From assembly GCA_024704765.1 (NCBI GenBank), contig JAKMXF010000065.1, forward strand, positions 1 through 39,478: 39,478 nt of DNA, read 5' to 3'. The notes under the pieces were generated by a model. That model was not told the DNA's origin, searched no databases, and saw nothing but the letters and a program-made list of their open reading frames with translations. Shown here in pieces: positions 19,455 through 29,365 of this stretch (position 1 is the first letter of the stretch; every line of letters begins with the position of its first letter). A program made the position numbers and the translations under genes. Origin of the DNA: Oopsacas minuta. Lineage: Eukaryota; Porifera; Hexactinellida; Lyssacinosida; Leucopsacidae.

Positions 19455-21608
19455 TTAATCATCCTCTATTATGAGGGAATTAACAATAAGATCTTGTTTA
19501 CTAAAAGTATCGCTTTTACTCGAGGTACTTTTCCGCATCTTTCTGTTTAGTAGAAGAAGCGGATCACTTTGGCAGATGTTCCGTGAGAAAACATCTTTTA
19601 AGTTTTCTTCAAAAGAAAACTTCCTCAACAAACGTTCTCTAAATCTTCTGAGTAACTTATTGCCTGACTCCAGACCTTCCTCTGATAATTGTTCCAGTCC
19701 ATAACCATCATTATAATCAGAAATAATGCTTGCCTCATGAGCTAACAGTTTGTGCATTGTAGGGGTTATGTTAGCCCAAGAAAATTGCGTCAAAATCAGC
19801 TGATAAAGTTCGCGACATACTAATGAGAGTTCGTCTGTGTGTATTCTTCTATTAGAACTATATACCCGTAGGATGGCTCCAAGGTAGGTGTGGATATCAG
19901 TGATCACTTGTTTGCAATTTGATGGTAATACTGTCAAAATCCAGTATAGGAAGTCTCTCTCACTATCATCTTTCCTCACTAAGCATCGTCTCACAACATT
20001 TCCTGTTGTAGAAGTTCCACCTTGTGAAGAAGCACAATCAATCATCAAATTCAACTTTTCTTTTAACAAACCCCAAATAAAACTCTTGGTGTATTGGACT
20101 TTAGTAAAAGTTGGTGACCATTTAGTTACTCCAGCAGTCAGATGGCTTACCAGAGACATAAACCAACTGAAACACCTAAGGTATCCGTGTAAAGGTGAAC
20201 CCGGGATTATGTCTATATCAGATAAAGGTGCATGGGTAAGATCAAATCTTTCGTTAGAACTTAGTGAGAGAAATCGCTCTTCATCAACTTCTTCAAATAT
20301 GATCTTTGCATCACTGATAAACCTGTTGATGGGAAAGCCATCCTGGACAAAAGTTAAATCGTGCATCTGCTCGAATGTAGTTGTGCAAAACTGACAACAA
20401 GCTCCTCCTGCACCACTCAAAATTTGAGCCATTTTTCCATCAATTTGCGAACGCAAAATTTGCACACTAGCAGTGATACCATTAATCAAATTTAGACCAT
20501 TATTTTCGATGTACTCAGTCTTCTTGTTGACCATTGTCGACATAAGAAAGCCTACATTTTCTAGATTTTCTTGAAGAGCAAGTATGGTTATTGGCCTTAT
20601 CGAGAATGGGGAATTCGGAACAGAGTTCTTCCAGAGGAGTTTTCCTTGGTGATTGGTGATAGAAAGCACCTTAAATCCAAATAATAGAAAGTCCTTGGTT
20701 GTTAAATCGGGATGGGAAGTTGCTTGTTGATAAACGCGGTGGGAACCTGACCCATCTAACCCATCAGATATCCGAATCTTAAGTGGTTGGTCATCACTGT
20801 CAATGGGAGTATTTGTGGATATTATCCTATTCACTGTGTGAGTGAGCAATGTGTAATAGGAAATGCCAATGCCAACCGGATATTCTCTTTCCACTATTTC
20901 CATCTCATCAATTAGGCAAATTTGACTACGATGGATTGCGACTCTATTGTAACCAGGAAGAGTGATATCCTCATTAATTAATATACGTCTTAGGTCGATG
21001 TATTTTGACTTCCCAATTTCTAATGAGTCTAGTAAGAAGCAAGACGAATCTAAAGAGAGTTTCCTGTTGAAATTTCCTAATCCATGACTCCCGGCAATTA
21101 CATTTTTGCTGATATTAGCGGTGCTAACATCATGCTCTTCCTGTGAATACAACAACAGTAAGTAGCTAGAAATCATCTTAGGTGAAACTTCTTCCCGCTG
21201 TGCGACAGCTTCCAGATGTAATCTCAGGTTGGCTAATCGATATCGCATACCTTTATTACTTAATTCGCTGATGTGCTTCCTAGATACTCGACTAAAATCT
21301 TCCCCGAATACAATTGTAGATTCCTTGAAGGGTCTAGCTTCATTTGAAGACTGTGGAATGTCATCCATTTGAGGATCCCTACAAAAGAGCAATTCCTCCC
21401 AAGTTGCTAAGTCCTTCTCTTTTAAATATATTTTTCTTTCAGACTTAATATTTGAAAATTTTCGGCAGAAAAGGTCACAATTGGACTCTCCAAGATTATA
21501 TTTAGCAATAAACTCACGAGCAATCGTACAAACGCTTTCTCCGAGTTGGACATATAGAAATTGAAGGCTTCTTTGTTGTTCATTAGGACGGAGTAAAATT
21601 GAAACTAA
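19455..21608 (-). CDS. RAG1-like transposase (RAG1L-A)
   Basis: This is a transposase homologous to the catalytic core of RAG1, expected to cut at the CACARTG ends of its own element. The frame is open for 717 codons (21608-19455) without a stop. Numbering from Leu at 21392 as residue 1, the catalytic acids are D210 (RISDGLDGSGSH), D318 (SQIDGKMAQIL) and E575 (SEEGLESGNKLLRRFRERL). Zinc ligands are C333 and C336 (CQFC) and H547 and H552 (HKLLAH). D-D spacing is 108, as in vertebrate RAG1 (600-708), and D318-H547 is 229 residues, as in RAG1 708-937. Residues before position 1 form a helix-turn-helix-like segment (GESVCTIAREFIAKYNL). There is no RING domain or recognised nonamer-binding domain. 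The 5' start is unclear: the first in-frame ATG is at 21368, while an ATG at about 21588 is one frame off, so a one-base shift or a 5' exon is possible. Confidence 0.92.
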   Translation of the reverse strand, partial: LVSILLRPNEQQRSLQFLYVQLGESVCTIAREFIAKYNLGESNCDLFCRKFSNIKSERKIYLKEKDLATWEELLFCRDPQMDDIPQSSNEARPFKESTIVFGEDFSRVSRKHISELSNKGMRYRLANLRLHLEAVAQREEVSPKMISSYLLLLYSQEEHDVSTANISKNVIAGSHGLGNFNRKLSLDSSCFLLDSLEIGKSKYIDLRRILINEDITLPGYNRVAIHRSQICLIDEMEIVEREYPVGIGISYYTLLTHTVNRIISTNTPIDSDDQPLKIRISDGLDGSGSHRVYQQATSHPDLTTKDFLLFGFKVLSITNHQGKLLWKNSVPNSPFSIRPITILALQENLENVGFLMSTMVNKKTEYIENNGLNLINGITASVQILRSQIDGKMAQILSGAGGACCQFCTTTFEQMHDLTFVQDGFPINRFISDAKIIFEEVDEERFLSLSSNERFDLTHAPLSDIDIIPGSPLHGYLRCFSWFMSLVSHLTAGVTKWSPTFTKVQYTKSFIWGLLKEKLNLMIDCASSQGGTSTTGNVVRRCLVRKDDSERDFLYWILTVLPSNCKQVITDIHTYLGAILRVYSSNRRIHTDELSLVCRELYQLILTQFSWANITPTMHKLLAHEASIISDYNDGYGLEQLSEEGLESGNKLLRRFRERLLRKFSFEENLKDVFSRNICQSDPLLLLNRKMRKSTSSKSDTFSKQDLIVNSLIIEDD

Positions 21609-22173
21609 TTAATAATCAACCATAAGATAAAATTTGTTGCAAACCAAAGGGCTGTAAATTACGGGACGAGCAGTAGAAATAGTTGCAAAACTCAATTAGC
21701 GCCAAGTTGCGCCAGGCTAGAACTAAGTTTATTTTATTTTAAATATAACTTTTTCAAAATAAAATCCAATTTACAACGGGCAACAACAGGCAAAGATAGT
21801 TGTGGCATTTAAAACTCAATTGACCAAACATAAATTCACCAAAATTATTTGGAATTTCTACCTAGTATATTCTAAAAGCTAATATTATAATTTAGTAGTA
21901 ATGTATTTCATTATAATGGCCACTTAAAGTACTTCAATATGACAGGCTACAATTTTCATATACATAACTAAAACAAGAATATGTGTCAAATTCCTTTGGC
22001 TACTTTGAGAAACCTTGATTTTTGTGTTTCATCATGTTGAAGTTACTCATCTAGAAATAACTATTGTTCAAAAGTAAACTATCAAATATCATTGTATGCT
22101 GTATTTCTGGGTTTCCGAGTATGCTGAATAAGATAGGATTAATTAGATATCAAAATATCACTGTCCAATATAT

Positions 22174-22201
22174 CGCAATTTCCATCTGTCGTGCCATTGT
22201 G
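22174..22201 (-). repeat. RAG1L terminal inverted repeat, 5' side of the gene
   Basis: Read inward on the minus strand: heptamer-like CACAATG, GCACGACAGA, then TGGAAATTGC after a 10-base gap. The gap is 9 bases shorter than at the other end. It is followed outward by the CGCAG duplication. Confidence 0.85.
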
Positions 22202-22206
22202 CGCAG

Positions 22207-23173
22207 TCAGCTAGAGATGTCCAATTGGTTAAGAAATGACTAGATATAGTTAAAAAAGACAAACTATCAATATTATTACGATAATCAATTTGAAAATGCA
22301 ACTAGGAACATTCCAACATCGAAAAGGATTTTCCCAATTTCAAGTTGACAGACTGTATAAAGTATAATTGATTTCATTATAATCTTATTAATTATCATTT
22401 TAATTGCTTCAATAGGAATCCATAACTAACTCTATGTATTCGCTGAGTATAGATATCCAATATTATCCATGAATAATTATTCTAAGTATTTGCGGTTTTA
22501 CTTGTTTTTATATATTACATATTCAATCATCTCCCTTTATAGAACTAATAGATTGTCTCTACCACCTCGTGAGGCTGTGAAAACGTATCCATAATGTGCT
22601 ACAATATATTCTCAAGTAATAATTTTTGAGACTGGAGTTCCAAACAGAAAATATCTGAAAATATATTCTTGTTTAGTGTATATTCCCAGAAAGTGTATTC
22701 TTATATGGGGTATACAGTGTATATTTATTCTCTTATTGGTATTAAATTCTACTAACTAAAGTACTCAAGAAAACTTTTGATTGCTCATGTCCGCTTATAA
22801 GACTGGGCAGGCTTGCTATGAACTCTTATTTTTTGTAAGGTGGATGTTATTGAAAATATTTTTACAGTTTAGCTTATAATTGTATATGATATTTTTCCTA
22901 CTTATTTGGATTTGAATCATATTAACATGCTTAAATCAGTTCTCAACGAGCTATCGGAGGATATTGTCATGTCATTCTCACATATATACTACCATCTTGC
23001 TAATTCCAGAAAAATTGATTTTCTTGAGGTAATTGCTTTTAATTAATGAGGTGAGCAATCATTTATTTAGTCATATTGATTTGTGGATGAGAGTATTTAT
23101 GTAATTGAATAACCAATAATATTTAAATACTATGTACAGTTCAGTTTAGTCAGAGCTGCTCGGTTCCGCCTAG
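22207..23173. other. intergenic, nothing recognised
   Basis: AT-rich sequence between the RAG1L element and the piggyBac gene. No ORF or repeat is evident. The piggyBac 3' terminal repeat and TTAA should lie here, but I could not fix them. Confidence 0.5.
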
Positions 23174-25527
23174 CTATGGACTGAGCTGTTCCGCGAGGTT
23201 TTCACTTTCTTGAATGCTGTCCCCGTTGGGCCTTGTGTGTTTTATCAGCATTTCTTTCTGGTGAACTACCCCACAATTGTAGCAATATGGTAATCTGCAA
23301 TCAACACATGCCGTTCTCTTCAACACAGAGCATCCAACACATCTGGAAGGAGTGGAGACCATACCAGGAATTTGGGAAACCGGTTGGACTAGATGGTTTA
23401 GGATTGATTCGATTGAATTGATTGAAAGCGTTGGCTGTAATATAGTTGATTGTGATATAGTTGTATGAGTTTGCCTCCTTGACGTAAAATTTCCACATAG
23501 AGAAATAATGATATTATCTTTGAACCAGGCCAAAGTATATCTTCGTTCATCAGCAGCCTTCCAACAACCTTTCATCTTTCTTGCAGTCTTGAAAAGAATC
23601 CAAGCATTGACCACTACAGAATCGAGTAGATGAAAAAATACTTTTGTGCACCCTCGCTTGGACGACAACTTGATTAGGTGATGGCCTACAAGTCTGTCAT
23701 GTCTATCAACTCCTCCCATCCGATTGTTATATGCTTTCAATATTGGTGGACTAGTAATTGGCTGTCTGTGATATTTGTATTTTTCTTCGCGGATGTTCTT
23801 TTGTTGTAGCTGAAATTCTTCTCTCGGGATGCTTGGGAGGCAATTATGAATAAAAACTACCTTTTTGTTATCAGACCGATATTTCTTGTTCATCCATACA
23901 ACTATGAAGACAGGTTCATTCGCTTGAACATGATGATTTGTACCGTTACATTTATATTTATATCGGCCTTTTGTTGGAACCACTTGAACACCCATGTGAG
24001 TGGGTGCATCTGATGTACAAGATAAGCTATATCCGCTGGCAAAGATTTCAGATTAGATGTGCCTATCATTCCTGTCTTTCTGGACCTCAAATATGCAGCA
24101 ATATCCAGATGCGAAAAGAAGCGGTCGCAATATATGACGTGACCTTTATCCAGATATGGCTCTGTTAGCTGAAGTACAACGTCACGTCCACCAACCTTTT
24201 CACCTCCCTGTCCAGGTAGATGTTTTGGGTAAGTGAATAGCCACAACAGGAGCAGCAAATTGACCATAGCTTCACACCATATTCTGTTGGTTTAGATTTT
24301 ATGTATTGCCGTAAAACGCTTCTTCCATAAAACTTTACCATCATTTCGTCAATTGACAACGATCTGGCTGGAGCTAATAATTTTTTGGAATTTGCGTTGA
24401 ATGATGACAAAAAATTCCCCATTTTCGCTTCAAACCTTTTCGCAGCAATCAAGTTGTCTTCTATTTGTTCATTATCTGTGAGATGGGGCATTTTCAAAAG
24501 TTTTTCAAATCTGTCTCTTGTTACATGCTTTTTGAAGTTTGGCAAGTCGTAGATCTCGGAGTTTGTGAAATATGAGCGAAGATTTGGAAAGGGAACAAGA
24601 GATGTCCAAAGCAATAAACCCACGAAACATTTGATTTCCTCATATGTTGGGATTGCGTAATGGTATGGCGCTCTGTTGAAATGTTTTTGTTTTCTAAATC
24701 GTTGGATTTCGTTCATTAGAGAGACAAATTCATATTTTCGGAATAATGCTTCAAATAAGTCATTAGGGTTCTCTGAATCTAATAGGTATTTACCTTCTTC
24801 AGACAGGCAATGTTCTACATGAGGTGGTTGTGGGTGTAGTGGCTCGGATGGTTCATGTATTGGCAACGGAACATTTGTAAATATGTTTTCTGGAGTTCTA
24901 ATCACTTTCAGCGCATCTTCATATGGCTCATAGAAAAATGGGAAATTTTTCACCAACTCACGTGATTCGTTATTCCAAAGCTCAATGTAGAATCGCTCAA
25001 TTGGTGAGGTCAACTTGAATAGACATCTACGGCCGTTTGGCTTTTTACTTGAGAGGTTGCTTCTTTATTTACTTCGATTGCAAATAGGTAGAGATCTGAT
25101 CTTTGCAACCCAGATTGTGAAGTAAATTGCCTATCCACGTCAAACTTTGTCCGTTCTTTCCCATTCTTTACCAGGAGTAAAATATCTTGGTGGCTCAGCT
25201 GAGATATTGTACACTGGGATACAAGCTAAGCTAGTTCTACTATCTATCTCACCAATGTATTTGACAGTGATACACTCTTTCGTTGGTTTCGACCCGTGAT
25301 ACTCCAAACACGTTGCCGTTTCGCTGATGTGGAATTTACTGAAATGCCTCTTTTTAGGAACCTTCTGCAGGAGATTCGAATTCTTGAATTTCAAGATTTG
25401 GAAACTCGAATGATAATTGAGGATCATCATCATCGTTACTATCAGAACTTTGGCTAAATTCATCATTGCTACAAATCTGCTCGTATTCAGACAAGAAATA
25501 TTCTTCGTCACTTTCAGATGAGGACAT
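23174..25527 (-). pseudogene. piggyBac transposase, frameshifted
   Basis: ATG at 25527 starts the acidic N-terminus usual for piggyBac (MSSSESDEEYFLSEYEQ, then a DDDD run). A frameshift near 25370 follows. The DDE_Tnp_1_7-type core is in 25013-24165: NEIQRFRKQKHF, CFVGLLLWTSL, the first catalytic Asp in SLSIDEMMVKFYGRSVLRQY and KSKPTEYGVKLWSICC. The second is in GHVIYCDRFFSHLDIAAYL (24267-23902) and the third in NNRMGGVDRHDRLVGHH (23995-23174). The C-terminus has the Cys-rich cross-brace finger (CVGC, CVDC, YCYNCG). Further breaks are a stop near 25140 with poor homology to 25013, a shift near 24200 and a shift near 23960. Terminal repeats were not found. Confidence 0.92.
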
Positions 25528-25886
25528 GGATTCTGTTTACAATTTAAATTGTTACTTTTTCCTGTCCTGGACATTATTTATAGTATTTCAGAAGTATTGC
25601 ATCAACCAGATTTGCTATGATGTTTATAGTGTGGCATTATTTACTTGCCACTATTGTTCTCATTGAGTGACAATCAATGAGTTTGAAATTTCGAAACCAT
25701 TGTCTAAACCACGAATACAATTGGAATAGTTACTAGATATTTTATAAATAACAACACTATTGAACAGATGATACATGACAACCTCGAAGTGTAGATGCTA
25801 TTTGATAAATAACGTAGATACTAGGTAGGATATATTGGATAATACGTATAATTTATAGAGATGAGATTGGAAAATATGGCAAATAT
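25528..25886. other. intergenic, nothing recognised
   Basis: AT-rich sequence upstream of the piggyBac start. The 5' terminal repeat of that element should be within it but is not recognisable by eye. Confidence 0.45.
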
Positions 25887-26028
25887 TTTGGTTAACAAAT
25901 TCTGCATTTATTTAGAAATAATTTGGTTAACAAATTCTATATTTATTTAGAAATCATTTGGTAACAAATTCCATATTTATTTAGAAATCATTTGGTTAAC
26001 AAATTCTATGTTTAGTCAGAAATATTTG
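25887..26028. repeat. 35-bp minisatellite, four units
   Basis: Units begin at 25887, 25922, 25957 and 25991, each opening TTTGGTTAACAAATTC (one unit lacks a T), continuing ATATTTATTTAGAAAT. Divergence is low in units 2 and 3 and higher at the right edge. Uninterrupted adjacency rules out CRISPR-like spacers. Confidence 0.88.
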
Positions 26029-26235
26029 GCCGTACCTGACAAAGGTCAACACTATCTGTATTTGGTCAAGAATTTCTTTGAAAATAATCCTCACCTAGGC
26101 TGCTGATGTCTATTACATAATTGACACTTTATGCATCACAAAACAGTATAATAGATATGGGGAAATATTTTAACAATTACGATAACAATTGGTACTATTA
26201 GTTATCCTAAACCTCCCAAGAGGCGTGAGGTCAGG

Positions 26236-26243
26236 TATATAAG
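26236..26243 (+). promoter_or_regulatory. TATA box and 5'UTR with 54-bp intron upstream of the coiled-coil gene
   Basis: TATATAAG sits 161 bases before a consensus intron, 26347-26400. The intron has the donor AAG/GTAAGT and an acceptor ending TGTATTTAG. The ATG follows four bases into the next exon (26405). The spacing fits RNA polymerase II transcription with a short first exon. Confidence 0.55.
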
Positions 26244-26404
26244 GAAGAAGATTTATTCAACATTTATACCATTTTACTTTGAAATATTTATTTACAATTT
26301 TTACAAGATCGTTCAGACTGCACCACCGGAACAAACTTTTTCTAAGGTAAGTTTATCACGACTTATCTAAGTCATATCCTTTACTCAATACTGTATTTAG
26401 GAAC

Positions 26405-26995
26405 ATGAGAAGATACTTCCCATGTTTATGGAGGGATCCACCCGCCCAATTCCTGATCCCAGAACCACCGGAACCGCCGGACCCGCCATTACAACAACAA
26501 CAATCCTCTCTCTCTACTTACTATCCGGTGGCTGTTAATCTCTATGAGTCTCTACCGCCCACCCAAGAATTATCCTCGCGTGTATTGTGTGAAGTTACAC
26601 CAAGCCTCTCTCCGCCTCAGCGCGTTGAATTTGACGATCTGGCTGCACAAGTATCGGAGTTGTCGCTCTAACATAGTGAGGTAACTGCTGGTTTAAAGCG
26701 TGATGTAGAGGAAATAAAGTTAGACATGGTAGTAATGAGATCTGCAATTGAAGCCCTCGGGGTGAACGAGCGTGATAAGGAGGAACTACAGGCAACTATT
26801 GCAAGACTTGAGTCAGCGGTTACCCAGCTTCGTGACGAGAATGAGCAACTGCTAGAGCAGCAAAGCAGAGATGTTACTGCACAGGTTGTACGGTCTACTG
26901 AGTCTCTACCATCATACGCATCTGCAATCAGGTCATGTACCCCGAAAGTGAGTGCCAGCCGTGGTGATCGTGATGAATCTTATCACATCATCTGA
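26405..26995 (+). pseudogene. coiled-coil protein gene, copy 1, one nonsense codon
   Basis: ATG at 26405 encodes a Pro-rich start (PEPPEPPDPPLQQQQSS), a conserved linker (PTQELSSRVLCEVTPSL) and VSELSL. After TAA at 26669-26671 the same frame continues as a coiled coil (NERDKEELQATIARLESAVT, then LRDENEQLLEQQSR) up to TGA at 26993-26995. In the inverted copy the stop position is TCA (Ser), so a single C-to-A change made it. A TATA box and a 5'UTR intron precede it. The layout resembles a gag- or ORF1-like protein of a retroelement, or a small host gene family. I recognise no specific family. Confidence 0.55.
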
Positions 26996-27065
26996 GAGGC
27001 TACGTGGAGGAACCAGAGATCTAAAGAAATGGGAAGAAATGTAGGTTAAAACTTAGAAAAACAAC

Positions 27066-27697
27066 TCACCAAAACCGGGCAGGCGGTTTGCACTGACTAG
27101 TTGATCTCAAGTTCCTAGCACGAGACCATTTCGAACAAGCTGGTAAAGACTCATCAAGACCGTCACGGCTGACACCCATTTTCGGAGCATTTGATCTGAT
27201 CGGAGATACGAATGATGGTAGTGACTGAGTAGACCGTCCAACCTGTGCAGTAGCACCCCTGCTTTGCTGCTCTAGCAGTTGCTCATTCTCTTCACGAAGC
27301 TGGGTAACCGCTGACTCAAGTCTTGCAATAGTTGCCTGTAGTTCCTCCTTATCACGCTCGTTCATCCCGAGGGCTTCAATTGCAGATCTCATTACTACCA
27401 TGTCTAACTTTATTTCCTCTACATCACGCTTTATCCCAGCAGTTACCTCACCATGTGAGAGCGACAACTCCGATACTTGTGCTGCCAGATCGTCAAATGC
27501 AGCGCGCTGAGGCGGAAAGAGGCGTGGTGTAACTTCACACAATACACGCGAGGACAATTCTTGGGTGGACGGTAAAGACTCATTGGGATTAGCAGTCCTG
27601 GAGGTGTAAGTAGTGGAGAGGAGAAAGAGAAGAGAAGAGAGACAATTTACACTTATTAGTTGTAGTTGTTGTTGTTGTTGTTGGATGAGTTGTTACA
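27066..27697 (-). CDS. coiled-coil protein gene, copy 2 (inverted), possibly spliced
   Basis: The frame is open from about 27697 to 27066 without an in-frame ATG. It has a Gln run, LSTTYTSRTANPNESLPSTQ, then the same conserved segment and coiled coil as copy 1 (NERDKEELQATIARLESAVT). The tail after SRDGLDES differs from copy 1 and ends at CGG TTT TGG TGA. The last bases include a perfect splice donor, TTTTG/GTGAGT (minus strand, near 27071), so translation may continue into another exon and not stop here. The two copies face each other across about 70 bp. Product function is unknown. Confidence 0.5.
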
Positions 27698-27804
27698 TCA
27701 TGAGTCACTTATTTAAATGTTCGTGGGAACATATATAATGGGCCATATGGGTCACATATACTAATAGGCCACCATAAATGACACATGGTACACGCTGATA
27801 AATA

Positions 27805-28177
27805 TTCGATAGAATATCTAATACATTGAAATACTGTATTTGAATTGCTTCTCAATTATGCTAAGTAAATAGAGTAATCTATAGAGTTGAAACCTGAGTA
27901 ATCAGTAATATACTTGATTTATCATTGCAAGTGGGAATAATTCATTACCTTTTATGGTGTAGCCAATAAATATCACAACAAGTATAATTTCATGCATATT
28001 TTTGCCTCAATGACGATTTCAAATCAATTTCTTTACGTATGTTAGGTATATTCTTCGTGTATAGGTTAGTGTAAAGAAAAAATATCTAGGTCAACTCGTG
28101 TAGCTGCAATGATAACTTGAAAATAGTAGAAATGAAAGAATCAATTATCCAATTATTATTTATCACTTAATTGCAAT
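27805..28177 (-). repeat. dispersed repeat, inverted copy of 3767-4140
   Basis: Read on the minus strand it follows 3767-4140 block by block (see that entry). Its upstream boundary touches the 144-bp tandem duplication that starts at 28173. Element class is unknown. Confidence 0.65.
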
Positions 28178-28458
28178 CAATAAATCTAAAGTACAGGTGG
28201 CTTAGTAAGGTTTGGCGATAAATATGAGAGGTAATTGGATTGTTTTATGTAAAATTGATGATAGAAAATGCTACTTCAAAATCTAATGAATATCTCTCGG
28301 CAGTATTCGGTTAATCGCAATCAATAAATCTTAAGTACAGGTGGTTTAGTAAGGTATGGCGATAAATGTAAGAGGTAATTGGATAGTTTTACGTACAATT
28401 GATGATAGCAAATGTCACTTTAAAACCTACTGTATATCTCTCGGCACTATTCGATTAA
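28173..28458. repeat. 144-bp tandem duplication, two units
   Basis: The units begin GCAATCAATAAATC at 28173 and 28317 and end TATCTCTCGGCA-TATTCG. They differ at scattered positions, so the duplication is not recent. Confidence 0.85.
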
Positions 28459-28564
28459 GTATTTTTGTGATCTAGGTAACAGTAAATTCCAAAATGTCAA
28501 AAATATGCAAGTGAAAGTGGGGATTATGTCAAATATGTTTTCTCTGCCCTTCTGAATAATTGTA

Positions 28565-28789
28565 GAGGTATGTTCGCGATATCTAAGGTTACATTTCCAT
28601 TCTGATTGAATTGGATTTTGGATGAGGTAATTTAAGGAAACACAATCAATGATGAAACAGTACATTTCTTGTCTTATTTCATCCTTGTTAAAGAGGAGCA
28701 CTGCAATAATTGTAGTATCATGTAAAGGGTGCTGATTTGCTAAGACTGACTACAGGGGCTGCTGAGGTATGAAAAGATATGAAACGCTG
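28565..28789 (+). mobile_element. solo hAT 3' end, holds the empty site of the 1906-2311 MITE
   Basis: This segment matches 1894-1905 joined to 2312-2534, so it is a second copy of the Buster-like hAT 3' end. It ends GAAACGCTG, followed by the 8-base target ATCTAAGG. At 28573-28580 it has TTCGCGAT once, uninterrupted, where the other copy carries the MITE. No transposase sequence is attached. Confidence 0.88.
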
Positions 28790-28797
28790 ATCTAAGG

Positions 28798-29363
28798 TAA
28801 GTCTAATATTTTGCTTTTTTTATCGTCCTGAAAATAATTGGCATTTGAAATTGCATATCTTTTATCTCATTAAAATCGGCAATCTGTTAGAGCAACACTA
28901 AATACTTTTCAAATACACCACGATGGTAAACTACGAGGGGTGTTCAATAACCTTTGAGCCTAAGTATCAAAAAACATCAATCCATATAAAGTGTGGCATC
29001 ATCTAGAATTAGCCAAATTTATTGTGGTCTCATATGTACCTGTAAATGTTGAATATTGTTCAAGAGTCTGTCGAGAATACAACTATATTGTGTTACCGTG
29101 TTTCAGCTTCTATTTGTGAATTTAAATTCTCATTGTCTAATGACGTAATTTTATAAGATTTCAGTACATTTTCCGAACTATAATTACTTTATCATAAATT
29201 CTCACAGTGGATGCAATCAAAATGCCCATTTACAAGTAGTTCAATTGGTGATTCAATTATAAGTATTCACTATCACAACTTTGAAAATTAGAATCCCCAA
29301 ACTTAATAGAGAATTTGAGAGAACTCTTTTTCGAAACCCCAATAATTGACAAATTTCGGGATG
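28798..29363. other. intergenic with a possible lone mariner end
   Basis: No gene is visible. At 28934 the sequence TACGAGGGGTGTTCAATAAC closely resembles the outer end of a mariner inverted repeat. I find no matching partner in this window, so it may be a solo remnant. Confidence 0.35.
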
Positions 29364-29365
29364 TA

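Larger units (their letters stand above)
19267..22201 (-). mobile_element. RAG1-like (RAG1L) transposon, complete, 5-bp GC-rich TSD
   Basis: The left end reads CACAGTGGCACGAAATGACA. The right end, on the opposite strand, reads CACAATGGCACGACAGATGG. They share CACARTGGCACGA and, further in, TGGAAATWGC. Perfect 5-bp duplications CGCAG flank the element at 19262-19266 and 22202-22206. A 5-bp GC-rich target and a CACAGTG-type start are what RAG1-like, ProtoRAG and Transib transposons have. Length is 2935 bp and it holds one gene on the minus strand. No RAG2-like (kelch or PHD) coding sequence is present. About 0.6 kb upstream of the gene is non-coding. Confidence 0.93.

Noticed and set aside
19471-20394. 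Plus-strand ORFs within the RAG1L gene
   Set aside because: They are antisense to conserved RAG1-like motifs and have no domains of their own.
19267-22201. A Transib element rather than RAG1L
   Set aside because: The region around the catalytic Glu (ESGNKLLRRFR) and the D-to-D and D-to-H spacing match RAG1 more closely. The distinction still needs a tree.
25887-26028. CRISPR-like array
   Set aside because: The units are contiguous with no spacers, and the surrounding DNA is eukaryotic; it is a minisatellite.
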